Below, in pieces: positions 16,824 through 25,158 of a stretch of 42,007 bases of DNA (position 1 is its first letter; each line of letters begins with the position of its first letter). The stretch comes from Candidatus Beckwithbacteria bacterium (GTDB taxonomy: Bacteria; Patescibacteriota; Microgenomatia; UBA1400; UBA1449). The stretch lies in NCBI GenBank assembly GCA_012797845.1, contig JAAZOH010000039.1, forward strand, positions 1-42,007, read 5' to 3'. Position numbers and translations under genes: made by a program. Below the pieces are notes generated by a model that saw only the letters and a program-made list of their open reading frames with translations, made no database searches and was not told the origin of the DNA.

Positions 16824-17705
16824 ATGTTGCCTTATGTGGGTTTATCACTTTTAGCAGCGTTTGCGTTTGCTTTTTCAAGTATTAGCCAAAAACTGGCTAG
16901 CAAGCATGGTATTGTCAATCATTGGGTCTTTTTGGTTTACTACTATTTGACCTATGTGCCTTTTTTGCTGATGATTCCGGTTTTGTTTCCAGTCAGTTTT
17001 CCTAGTGGGAATTGGCTTTTGATTTTTCTGTATGCTCTGGCTTTTTTTGTTGGTAATATTTTTTTCACTACTGCTATTTATAAAGTTGATGTTTCGACTT
17101 TTGCACCTTTTTTCCAGCTGCAATCAGCCTTTATTGCTATTTTAGCTTTTGCTTTTTTAGGCGAACGCTTTAGTTCTATTAATTACCTTCTGATTGCAAT
17201 TATGATTTTGGGCTCAATTTTGGTTTCCATGGATGAAAAAATGTCTATCAAAAACTACTTTAGCCTGGCTACTTTTCTAATTATTTTGCAGCAAATTTGT
17301 CATGCCTTATCTAATTTAGCGGCTGGCACTGCATTAAAGACGCTTAACTCTTTTACTTTTATGTTTTGGGGTGATTTGATCAGTATGTTTTTTGTCCTAG
17401 CTCTAATTCCGATAATTGGCTTTAAAAATTTTAAAATTCCTTTTGCTAAAATCAAACCGCTGTTTGCTAGTGGTCTTTTTTCAACTATTGGTGCGCTTTC
17501 TCTTTTTAGTGCCTTTGCCTATAATGTGACTTTATCTTCGGCTTTATCACTACTAACTTCACCAATTGTGCTGATTGTTAGCGTTTTAGCTTCATGGAAA
17601 CTGCCGGATTTGCTAGAAAAACATACACTGCGAGTTTATGGTATTAGAGCTATTGGAGTTTTGCTCATTTTGGCTGCAGCTATAAAACTGGCTTTAGTGA
17701 GCTAA
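16824..17705 (+). CDS. EamA/DMT superfamily transporter
   Basis: Ten hydrophobic helices in two halves of about 140 residues, each an EamA repeat: the first ends near QSAFIAILAFAFLGERFS (about 100-117), the second near SALSLLTSPIVLIVSVLASW (about 234-253). The Glu in FLGERF at the end of helix 4 is characteristic. It probably exports or exchanges a small metabolite; the substrate cannot be told. Length 293 aa is normal. It starts 9 bases after the preceding membrane-protein gene with a TAATATAAG box just before the ATG, and converges with the ABC exporter gene, whose stop is 1 base away. Confidence 0.88.
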   Translation: MLPYVGLSLLAAFAFAFSSISQKLASKHGIVNHWVFLVYYYLTYVPFLLMIPVLFPVSFPSGNWLLIFLYALAFFVGNIFFTTAIYKVDVSTFAPFFQLQSAFIAILAFAFLGERFSSINYLLIAIMILGSILVSMDEKMSIKNYFSLATFLIILQQICHALSNLAAGTALKTLNSFTFMFWGDLISMFFVLALIPIIGFKNFKIPFAKIKPLFASGLFSTIGALSLFSAFAYNVTLSSALSLLTSPIVLIVSVLASWKLPDLLEKHTLRVYGIRAIGVLLILAAAIKLALVS

Positions 17706-17706
17706 C

Positions 17707-19473
17707 TTACTCTAGCTCCCACTCTTTCAAAAGCTCCTGTTGGCCGGATTGGATTGCAAAGAGTGAAGCATAGAGACCTTTTTTGGCAAGCAGTTGCTCA
17801 TGATTGCCCATTTCTAAAATCCCACCATCACCAAGTACGATAATACAATCTGCTTTTTGGATGGTTGATAAGCGGTGAGCGATGATGATACTAGTACGGC
17901 CTTTGGTGATCTTTTCCAAAGCTTGTTGGATAAGCATTTCTGAGTGACTATCTAAAGCACTGGTAGCCTCATCCAAAACCAAAATGGGTGGGTTTTTCAA
18001 AATAACTCGAGCTAAGCTTAAGCGCTGTTTTTGGCCACCGGAAAGGGTGACACCCCGTTCGCCAATTTTAGTTTTATACCCTTTAGGTAGAGCTTTGATA
18101 AACTCATGAGCATGAGCCACCTGGCAAGCTATTTTCATTTGAGCCAAGGTAGCTTTAGGGTTACCGTAACGTAGGTTTTCCTCAATAGTTTCGGCAAAAA
18201 GGTATGGCTCTTGAGTGACGAAACCGATATTACGGCGCAAGGCTTTTAGATCAATTTTTTTAATATCATGACCGTCAATCAAAATCTTACCTTTTTGGAC
18301 ATCATAAAAACGATTAATAAGATCAGCCACCGTAGTTTTACCGGCTCCGGATTTACCAACCAGAGCACAGGTTTGACCAGGAGTAATGTCAAAGCTCACT
18401 TTGTCAAAAACCGCAGCCCCTTTAGCATAAGCAAAACTGATGTGATCAAAAGTGATGCGGCCACTAATCTCATTGAATGGTAGTGGGTGTTTTGGCGAAA
18501 CAATATCCGGCTTTTGATCTAATATCCCAAAAAACTCCCGGGCGCCAATTTGAGCCCGCTTAGCTTCCCAAAAGACCCAATTGAGTAACCAGAGCGGTTC
18601 TCTAATAATGTAAATATAAGACAGGACTAAGACCATAGTTCCCAAAGAAAACTGGCCTTTAAAGGTCAGATAGACAACCCAAGCATAAACCACCCAAATC
18701 CAGGCTTCTAAAAATAGATCAGTAAAGACAAAAATATTATGGTTACGCTCAGCTTTTTTACGAATAGTAAATATTTTTTTATTAAATTTTTGTAGCCGTT
18801 TTAGCTCAAAGGCTTCGGCTACAAAAGATTTAATAATTTTGGCTGAGGAAATAGTTTCCCAGAAATGACCATATTGATTGTCATAAAGCAAGTTTTCACT
18901 ATGCTCCAACTTTTCATTTTTGCGGAAGCGCCAATAGTTAAACAAAGCTACGGGAATAAAAACCAGTACAATTGATAATCCAATCCAAAAATTAAAATTC
19001 ATGACAATAATCAAGCCAATAATGGCAGCGACCAGATTTGGCAAAAAGTGCATGCCGGAATTATTGATAATCTGGGTAATTTGAGTACTACCGCGGTCAA
19101 GTTGGCTCATGAGTTGGCCAGACTGTTTTTCATTGAAATACCGTTGGGACAGAGATAGTAAGTGTTCAAAGCCTTGTTCTCTTAAGGAAAACCTAAGCTT
19201 GTAAGTAAATAAGGTAGCTAAATGCCAAGAAAACCTATTTACTAAAACATTGAGCAATTTAACGACCAGATAAATTCCTAGGAACAAAACAATGGTTTTG
19301 GGGATAGTTCCTTGATAATTTTGACCTTGATTAACGATGGCGTCGGTGATTTGTTTGAGCACAATCGGCTCAGCCTGGCTTAATCCGGATATGACCAAGA
19401 TTAACAAGCTAATGACAACAATCTGTTTCCAGTAAGGTAGCGCCAGGTTTGCTATGCGCTTAAAATAGTTCAT
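17707..19473 (-). CDS. ABC-type exporter, fused membrane and ATPase domains (MsbA/LmrA-like)
   Basis: Half-transporter acting as a homodimer or heterodimer, probably exporting lipids, drugs or peptides. The six-helix membrane domain spans residues ~1-320 and the ATPase domain ~340-580: Walker A GKSGAGKTT, Q-loop FVTQEPYLF, signature LSGGQKQRL, Walker B ILVLDEATSALD, and the H-loop His in IIAHRLST. Length 588 aa is normal and all ATPase residues look intact. The gene is preceded on its strand by a promoter and a terminator-like hairpin (19567-19635), so expression could be controlled by attenuation. Confidence 0.93.
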   Translation of the reverse strand: MNYFKRIANLALPYWKQIVVISLLILVISGLSQAEPIVLKQITDAIVNQGQNYQGTIPKTIVLFLGIYLVVKLLNVLVNRFSWHLATLFTYKLRFSLREQGFEHLLSLSQRYFNEKQSGQLMSQLDRGSTQITQIINNSGMHFLPNLVAAIIGLIIVMNFNFWIGLSIVLVFIPVALFNYWRFRKNEKLEHSENLLYDNQYGHFWETISSAKIIKSFVAEAFELKRLQKFNKKIFTIRKKAERNHNIFVFTDLFLEAWIWVVYAWVVYLTFKGQFSLGTMVLVLSYIYIIREPLWLLNWVFWEAKRAQIGAREFFGILDQKPDIVSPKHPLPFNEISGRITFDHISFAYAKGAAVFDKVSFDITPGQTCALVGKSGAGKTTVADLINRFYDVQKGKILIDGHDIKKIDLKALRRNIGFVTQEPYLFAETIEENLRYGNPKATLAQMKIACQVAHAHEFIKALPKGYKTKIGERGVTLSGGQKQRLSLARVILKNPPILVLDEATSALDSHSEMLIQQALEKITKGRTSIIIAHRLSTIQKADCIIVLGDGGILEMGNHEQLLAKKGLYASLFAIQSGQQELLKEWELE

Positions 19474-19566
19474 ATATTTTATATAACTGATTTGTAGCTA
19501 AAAATTGGGTTTCGAACCGGAGGATAAGGACGAAAAGCTAAGGTGTTTTTCCAGAATTTTGGGCGC

Positions 19567-19612
19567 AAAAAATCCCCAGTTCAATGGGTTATCAATTGAA
19601 TATGGATGGGGA
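19567..19612 (-). terminator. Terminator-like hairpin in the leader of the ABC exporter gene
   Basis: Read on the minus strand, TCCCC (19612-19608) pairs with GGGGA (19577-19573), and inside it TTCAAT (19600-19595) pairs with ATTGAA (19585-19580); six T residues follow at once (19572-19567). This is the form of an intrinsic terminator. It lies 94 bases upstream of the exporter ATG and about 18 bases downstream of a TATAAT, so it would either end a short RNA of roughly 55-60 nt or act as an attenuator. Confidence 0.55.
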
Positions 19613-19629
19613 AATTCCAGCCTGACGCT

Positions 19630-19635
19630 ATTATA
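19630..19635 (-). promoter_or_regulatory. -10 box for the leader RNA / ABC exporter
   Basis: A perfect TATAAT on the minus strand (GGGTTATAATAG). The -35 region is weak. It reads toward the hairpin at 19567-19612 and the exporter gene. A plus-strand TATAAT (19647-19652) and a TAAAAT (19688-19693) nearby could serve tRNA-Arg in the other direction. Confidence 0.45.
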
Positions 19636-19715
19636 ACCCAAGTTTTTATAATTTGCACCCCTTATTGAAGAAAAAGATAATAAAAGCTAAAATGCAGTTT
19701 GTAGGTTTAAGCTAT

Positions 19716-19787
19716 GCGCTCATAGTTTAATGGATAGAACAAGGGCCTTCTAAGCCCTCGATGGAGGTTCGATTCCTCCTGGGCGCA
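19716..19787 (+). tRNA. tRNA-Arg (anticodon TCT)
   Basis: The acceptor GCGCTCA pairs with TGGGCGC; the anticodon loop CTTCTAA sits on AGGGC/GCCCT; the T-arm is GGAGG TTCGATT CCTCC; the discriminator is A. No CCA is encoded. It reads AGA. A small unrecognised gene follows 42 bases downstream. Confidence 0.97.
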
Positions 19788-19829
19788 CAACCTAAACTGT
19801 TAAAAACAAAAATTTACAGTTATAAATAT

Positions 19830-20180
19830 ATGGGTGTCGAAATAAAATTTGAGGATTGTTTAATTGCTATTGATGATCAAGGTGTTGTTGATGCCTTGTG
19901 TGTTTTGCTGAAACCAACAGATCGAAATAATATAGTGGCTGATAGGGAAAGAAGACTTTATGCTGCTAGAATTATAGATGAATTTACATTACAACAACCT
20001 GGAGAAATAGGTCAAGCGATAAGTCAATATTTGGCTGGTGATACCTCTTTGTGTCCACGCTCAACAAGACTTGACCCAAATAGAATAGATCAACGCCATG
20101 AAAGTCATACGTATCCAATCCACCCCGGTTCACCTGGGGCTGGAACAGGTTCTCAAAGAAAGAGTAATTATAGATATTGA
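19830..20180 (+). CDS. Hypothetical protein downstream of tRNA-Arg (116 aa)
   Basis: Not recognised. I chose the ATG at 19830 because the longer frame would begin inside tRNA-Arg. The N-terminal ~80 residues (MGVEIKFEDCLIAIDDQG...) look like a folded, acidic alpha/beta or helical domain. The last ~35 residues are Pro/Gly/His/Arg-rich and probably disordered. A TATAAA lies just 3 bases before the ATG, so the message is likely to start further upstream, perhaps with the tRNA. It ends in TGA and converges with the Ca2+-ATPase gene 10 bases on. Confidence 0.6.
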   Translation: MGVEIKFEDCLIAIDDQGVVDALCVLLKPTDRNNIVADRERRLYAARIIDEFTLQQPGEIGQAISQYLAGDTSLCPRSTRLDPNRIDQRHESHTYPIHPGSPGAGTGSQRKSNYRY

Positions 20181-20190
20181 ATTTTATAAT

Positions 20191-22812
20191 TTAGGATTTG
20201 ATTCCCAATTTATTAATCGCTTCCAAAATTTTGATCTGCTGTGATTTTTTATACACATCCATTACAATCACCACAAAAATAGATGAGAACAGGGCGAAAA
20301 CCCAATTGGCTAGCTCGATCTGGGTGGTGCCAAAAACCTGGCCCAAGGGTGAGTAAATCAAGATAATTGTTAGTAAAACAGAAATAGCTGAAGCGTAAAT
20401 CAAAGTAATATTGGTTAAAAAAGGAATGTGGTTCATAGGGTAGCGGAAGGAACGGAAATTGAAAGCGTTTAGAATTTGGAAAAAGATAAGCGTTACCATA
20501 GCCGTAGTTCGAGCCACCACTAAACCTTGATCAAAAATTTTTAAACTAAAAATAAAAACCAATAGAGTAAGTCCGCCCATAGTTGTGGCAGCTATGATAA
20601 GTTGTTTAACGAGCTGTCTATTAAGCAAACCGGTGTGCTTTTTAACTTTACTTTCCATAACGTCTAAAGAAGCCGGGTTAAAACCTAGAGTAATAGCTGG
20701 TAAATTATCAGTCACTAAATTCATAAACAAAATTTGCAACGGTAGGAATGGAGTTGGTAGGCCAATAACTACAGCTAAAAACATAATCATCAGCTCAGAG
20801 CTATTGCACGATAGCTGGTAAGTAATGAATTTTTGGATATTGTTAAAAATAGTCCGGCCTTCTCGAATAGCTTTCACAATGGTGCTAAAGTTATCGTCTT
20901 TAATAATTAAATCAGCAGCTTCGCGGGAGACATCAGTACCAGTTTTACCCATGGCAATGCCGACATGGGCTTCTTTAATAGCCGGAGCATCATTGACCCC
21001 ATCACCAGTCATAGCCACTATTTCACCTTGTTTTTTCAGAGCGGCCACAATTCTGATCTTGTGTTCTGGTTTAACCCGGGAAAAAATAGCAGTTTGAGCA
21101 ATCATAGCCTCCAGCTCGGTATCGCTAAGTTGCTCTAAATCTGCTCCAGTTAAAACTTCACCTTTGATGCCGACTTGGTGGGCAATACGCTGGGCAGTTT
21201 CTGGGCTATCGCCAGTAATCATCTTAACGGCAATACCAGCTTTATGGCAGGAAGCAATAGTTTTGTGGACATATTTTCTGGGTGGATCAATCAAGGCAAT
21301 AAAGCCCAGAAAAGTTTGACTTTTTTCAGCTTGAGACAGACTAAGTTTTGGTAAAGTTTTAGTAGCCAGAGCCAAAACCCGCATCCCAGTTTGAGCTAGG
21401 GTTTTATCTTGAGCAATAAGCACCTCTTTTTGTTTTTGGCTCAAGCGTTTAGTTTTGCCGTCTTTTAATATAAAATTACAATTTTTCAAAACTACTTCTG
21501 GGGCGCCTTTGCTAAAAACTTGATATTGTTTGTCTTGCTTACCAATTACAGTCATCAATTTTCGAGCCGAAGAAAAAGGGATATCAGCACTTTTTTCAAA
21601 GTCAAAACTTTCTTTTTGCAAATTAGCTTTTAAGCCCAAGGCTAATAAAGCTGATTCAGTAGGGCTGCCATTTATTGTTGGTATTGTCTCGTTTTCTTGT
21701 TTAGTAGCAACAGCTTCATTGCAAAGCAAAGCAGCTTGTAGAAGTTGGTATAGCTGAGGATGATTGGCGAGTTTAATTTTTTTAGATTTATACAAAATTG
21801 AGTCAGTGATTTCATAGCTTTTACCAGCGATTAAGATTTGTTTGACTGTCATTTTGCCAGTAGTTATGGTCCCAGTTTTATCTGAACAGATAACCGTAAC
21901 TTCACCTAAAGTTTCGATAATCGACATCCGGTTAACAATAGCGTTTTGCGCTGCCATGCGATAAGCGCCTTTGCCAAGGGTTGAAATCAAAACCATAGGG
22001 AAACCTTCTGGGAAAGCTGAAACCGAAAGGGCGATGACCACAATCAAAGTCTCAACAATGGTGTGGTAGCTGAGGCTTTCGGCCCGTACAATCATCAAAA
22101 AACCCACAATCGAAGATACGATCAGAGCAATCAGAGCCATTTTTTTAGCAATTTGGTTGACCCGTTTTTGTAAGGGGAGTTCTTTCTCGGCAGTCGAAAT
22201 TAGCTTGGCGATTTTGCCAAACTCGGTATTCATGCCAGTGTGAAGTACGGAAGCCAATCCAGTCCCACTCATAATAGTAGTGCCCATAAAAACCTGATTA
22301 AGTTTTTTGAGTTTGTGTCCAGGCCTGCAAGGAATTTTAGTAATCTCCTTAGATTCCCCGGTTAGCATGGCTTCATTAATTGTTAAATTAGCAGCTTCTA
22401 AAATCTGGCAATCGGCTGGGATTTTTTCGCCGGTTCTCAACTTGACAATATCATCAGGAACTAGTTCTTGAGCTGGAATTTCCTGTTCGCGCCCGTCTCT
22501 AATTACAATGGTTGTTGGCATGACCATTTTCTTGAGGGCTTTAATGGCTTTTTCAGCTTTAAACTCCTGAATAAAACCAACTACTGTAACCATGATAATC
22601 ACAGCCACGATGGTGTAGGCAGTCAAGGCTTCATCAACTAAAAAAGAGGTGAAAGCACCGATAACCAGTAGAAAAATGACAAAATTACCACTGATTTGAC
22701 GCAACAGAATTTCCAAAGGTGAAACTTTGTTGAGTTGAGAAATTTCATTAAAGCCAAAGCGGGATAATTTTTCCTGGGCTTGGGCAGTGGTCAGTCCAGT
22801 ATAAGCTTTCAT
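20191..22812 (-). CDS. P2A-type Ca2+-transporting ATPase
   Basis: Integral-membrane pump, probably extruding Ca2+ (SERCA/PMCA-like). Seen in order: an N-terminal cation-ATPase domain (GLTTAQAQEKLSRFGFNE), actuator motif AMLTGESKE, M4 motif SAFPEGFP (SERCA has PEGLP), phosphorylation site CSDKTGTIT, hinge TGDGVNDAPAIK, M5 SCNSSELMIMF with the Asn/Glu pair, and M6 NLVTDNLPA with Asn-x-x-Thr-Asp. These match the Ca2+-coordinating residues of P2A pumps. The ATG at 22812 (873 aa, start MKAYTGLT) fits the family better than the upstream TGT-flanked extension of 16 hydrophobic residues. A TATACT box ends 4 bases before this ATG. Confidence 0.92.
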   Translation of the reverse strand: MKAYTGLTTAQAQEKLSRFGFNEISQLNKVSPLEILLRQISGNFVIFLLVIGAFTSFLVDEALTAYTIVAVIIMVTVVGFIQEFKAEKAIKALKKMVMPTTIVIRDGREQEIPAQELVPDDIVKLRTGEKIPADCQILEAANLTINEAMLTGESKEITKIPCRPGHKLKKLNQVFMGTTIMSGTGLASVLHTGMNTEFGKIAKLISTAEKELPLQKRVNQIAKKMALIALIVSSIVGFLMIVRAESLSYHTIVETLIVVIALSVSAFPEGFPMVLISTLGKGAYRMAAQNAIVNRMSIIETLGEVTVICSDKTGTITTGKMTVKQILIAGKSYEITDSILYKSKKIKLANHPQLYQLLQAALLCNEAVATKQENETIPTINGSPTESALLALGLKANLQKESFDFEKSADIPFSSARKLMTVIGKQDKQYQVFSKGAPEVVLKNCNFILKDGKTKRLSQKQKEVLIAQDKTLAQTGMRVLALATKTLPKLSLSQAEKSQTFLGFIALIDPPRKYVHKTIASCHKAGIAVKMITGDSPETAQRIAHQVGIKGEVLTGADLEQLSDTELEAMIAQTAIFSRVKPEHKIRIVAALKKQGEIVAMTGDGVNDAPAIKEAHVGIAMGKTGTDVSREAADLIIKDDNFSTIVKAIREGRTIFNNIQKFITYQLSCNSSELMIMFLAVVIGLPTPFLPLQILFMNLVTDNLPAITLGFNPASLDVMESKVKKHTGLLNRQLVKQLIIAATTMGGLTLLVFIFSLKIFDQGLVVARTTAMVTLIFFQILNAFNFRSFRYPMNHIPFLTNITLIYASAISVLLTIILIYSPLGQVFGTTQIELANWVFALFSSIFVVIVMDVYKKSQQIKILEAINKLGIKS

Positions 22813-22836
22813 GAGCAGTATAAATAGGATACCTGA

Positions 22837-22845
22837 TGCTATAAT
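22837..22845 (+). promoter_or_regulatory. Extended -10 promoter for the gene at 22872
   Basis: TGCTATAAT, a TGn-extended perfect -10, ends 26 bases before the ATG at 22872. It overlaps the start region of the divergent Ca2+-ATPase gene. Confidence 0.55.
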
Positions 22846-22871
22846 GCTTTTAAAGTACACATTTTATTTTT

Positions 22872-23222
22872 ATGCCTAATAGCGATGAGTCAATGGAGTT
22901 TGGTGAGCAGATTCCGGCAGGACAGCCGGTATCTAATGCTCACTTAACTTTGCAAAAAGCAATTGATTTGGGTGAGTATAAAGTTGAAGTTTTAGGGATG
23001 TTTGAGGAGTGGCATCGCCTAAGTCGTCATGCTCAGTTTGAACTGATTAAAAAGGCTATTGATAATCGTCGCAAACAATTATGGCAGCATTGGGCAGAGC
23101 TTAATAACCAGCTAAATTTTAGTAAAAAACCCTATTTACAACCAGCCCTTGATAATGTTCATGCTCAAATTAAGCAATTAGAGTCTGATAATGAACAACT
23201 GTATATCGAATACTCGACTTAG
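22872..23222 (+). CDS. Hypothetical helical protein upstream of typA (116 aa)
   Basis: Not recognised. The chain is polar and helical, with two likely coiled-coil segments: EVLGMFEEWHRLSRHAQFEL (about 38-57) and DNVHAQIKQLESDNEQLYIE (about 94-113). It has no membrane segment or Cys. It begins 59 bases from the divergent Ca2+-ATPase start, with its own extended -10 box, and ends 61 bases before typA on the same strand, where a second promoter-like TACAAT occurs. A role with the GTPase is possible but is inferred from position only. Confidence 0.65.
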   Translation: MPNSDESMEFGEQIPAGQPVSNAHLTLQKAIDLGEYKVEVLGMFEEWHRLSRHAQFELIKKAIDNRRKQLWQHWAELNNQLNFSKKPYLQPALDNVHAQIKQLESDNEQLYIEYST

Positions 23223-23283
23223 TTTTAGACTGTTTTTCTTCCTTAATTAGCAGTACAATACTTCTTTCTACTAAAAAACTAGT

Positions 23284-25110
23284 ATGGATCAAAATAAACT
23301 TAGAAATATCGCTATTATTGCTCACGTTGACCATGGTAAAACTACCTTGGTTGATAATGTGCTCAAGCAAGCTCATGTCTTTGAGTCGTACCAGGCTGAA
23401 ATGCAGCAAACTACGATTTTGGATAGTAATGACTTGGAGCGGGAACGCGGTGTCACCATTTTAGCTAAAAATACAGCTGTGATGTGGCAGGACTATAAGA
23501 TCAATATTTTAGATACACCAGGCCATGCTGATTTTTCTGGGGAAGTGGAACGGGTTTTAAATATGGCTGATGGCTGTTTGCTTTTGGTTGATAGCGCTGA
23601 GGGGGTTTTATCTCAAACCCGTTATGTCTTATCTCTGGCTCTTAAACTAGGTCTGACGCCGATTGTGATCATTAATAAAATTGACCGCAAAGATCAGCGC
23701 ATCAAAGAAGTCTTGGAAGAAATTAACAATCTTTTCTTAGAATTAGCTTCTGATCCAGCTCAGCTGGAATTTCCAGTACTTTATGCGATTGGTAAAGATG
23801 GTGTGGCCGGATTTTCCTATGAAATTCAAGGAGAAGGATCAGCTACTATTACTGATAGTCAAAATCTGTTTCCGCTTTTTAAAGTGATTACTGAAGTTAT
23901 ACCAGCTCCACAAGGGGATAATCATGGCCCATTCCAGATGCAGGTGACTAATCTTGACTATGATGGCTATAAAGGCCGTTACATCATTGGCCGAATTGCC
24001 CGGGGTAGCATTAAAACTAATCAAGCCTTGGCCATTATGCGGAATGAACAAAAAATTGGACAGGCTAGGGTAGAGTATTTATTTAATTATTACGGCTTAT
24101 CAAGACAGGAAATTGAAGAAGCCGAGGTGGGTGAAATTGTAGCTCTCACTGGATTTTCGCAGGTCAAAATTGGTGACACTATTTGTGATGTGGAACATTT
24201 AGAAGCCTTACCGTCTTTGGAAATTACCGAACCCACCATGCAAATTCAGATTAGCGTGTCGACTTCGCCGTTTGTAGGCCAGGATGGTGAATTTACCACT
24301 TCCAGGCAAATCAAACAAAGACTGGAAAAAGAATTGGAAAGCAATGTGTCTCTTCGCCTTAAGCCTGGTCCAACTGGTGAAAGCTTTATTGTTTCTGGTC
24401 GGGGTGAGTTGCATTTAGCAATTTTAATTGAAACTATGCGCCGGGAAGGTTTTGAATTTAGTGTGGGTCGGCCAGAAGTAATTTACAGGCAAAAAGATGG
24501 ATCTAAAACTGAGCCATATGAGTTAGTTACGATTGATGTGCCAGAGTCTCACGCAGGAGTGGTGATTGCAGCTATGGGCCAGCGTCGGGGTGAAATGGTC
24601 AATATGCAACAAACCAGCACCGGGACCCGTTTTGACTATAAAATTTCGACGAACAACTTGATTGGCTTTCGCAGTCAGCTGCTGACTGAAACTTCTGGGC
24701 TTGGAGTTATCAATAGCTTGTATTTAGGTTATGAAGCAGTAGGTGAAGCACTTATTAATCCCCGCAATGGGGTGTTTGTAGCCATTGAACAAGGTAAAGC
24801 TACTGCTTATAGTATTGCCAATGCTCAAGAACGGGGTACAACTTTTGTAGCGCCGGGAACTGATGTTTATGCAGGTATGATTGTAGGGTTGTCTAGTAAA
24901 AAAGATGATATGGGCATTAATATTATTAAAGGCAAAAAATTGACTAATATGCGCAGTTCTACGGCTGATATTGCGGTCCATATTGCTCCACCCGTTTACA
25001 TGTCTTTAGAGCAATGTTTAACCTTTTTGGCTGCCGATGAACTGCTAGAAGTAACCCCCAAACATTTGCGACTGCGCAAAAAAGAGCTTAATGCTAAACA
25101 TGTCCGGTAA
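23284..25110 (+). CDS. typA: Ribosome-associated GTPase TypA/BipA
   Basis: Translational GTPase of the EF-G/LepA group, which binds the ribosome and aids assembly and stress adaptation. G1 is AHVDHGKTT (13-21), G2 lies around RERGVTILAKNT, G3 is DTPGHADFSG, G4 is NKIDRK, and G5 is near LYAIGKDG. Domains II, III and V follow, and the C-terminal domain unique to BipA is present (EALINPRNGVFVAIEQGKA and DIAVHIAPPVYMSLEQ regions). Length 608 aa is normal. The start ATG has no Shine-Dalgarno site; a TACAAT box lies about 30 bases upstream. Confidence 0.97.
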   Translation: MDQNKLRNIAIIAHVDHGKTTLVDNVLKQAHVFESYQAEMQQTTILDSNDLERERGVTILAKNTAVMWQDYKINILDTPGHADFSGEVERVLNMADGCLLLVDSAEGVLSQTRYVLSLALKLGLTPIVIINKIDRKDQRIKEVLEEINNLFLELASDPAQLEFPVLYAIGKDGVAGFSYEIQGEGSATITDSQNLFPLFKVITEVIPAPQGDNHGPFQMQVTNLDYDGYKGRYIIGRIARGSIKTNQALAIMRNEQKIGQARVEYLFNYYGLSRQEIEEAEVGEIVALTGFSQVKIGDTICDVEHLEALPSLEITEPTMQIQISVSTSPFVGQDGEFTTSRQIKQRLEKELESNVSLRLKPGPTGESFIVSGRGELHLAILIETMRREGFEFSVGRPEVIYRQKDGSKTEPYELVTIDVPESHAGVVIAAMGQRRGEMVNMQQTSTGTRFDYKISTNNLIGFRSQLLTETSGLGVINSLYLGYEAVGEALINPRNGVFVAIEQGKATAYSIANAQERGTTFVAPGTDVYAGMIVGLSSKKDDMGINIIKGKKLTNMRSSTADIAVHIAPPVYMSLEQCLTFLAADELLEVTPKHLRLRKKELNAKHVR

Positions 25111-25158
25111 GGTTTAAGCTTAAATTCCAAAATTACAGATCTGCTAAAATATCAGAAT

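Noticed and set aside
19500-19530. T-loop-like GGTTCGAAACC (minus strand) as a tRNA
   Set aside because: No acceptor, D-arm or anticodon arm can be formed around it.
19761-19829. N-terminal extension of the 116-aa protein into tRNA-Arg
   Set aside because: The extension would begin inside the tRNA gene; the ATG at 19830 is the sensible start.
22813-22860. N-terminal hydrophobic extension of the Ca2+-ATPase
   Set aside because: The family starts near MKAYTGLT; the extra 16 residues overlap the promoter of the divergent gene.
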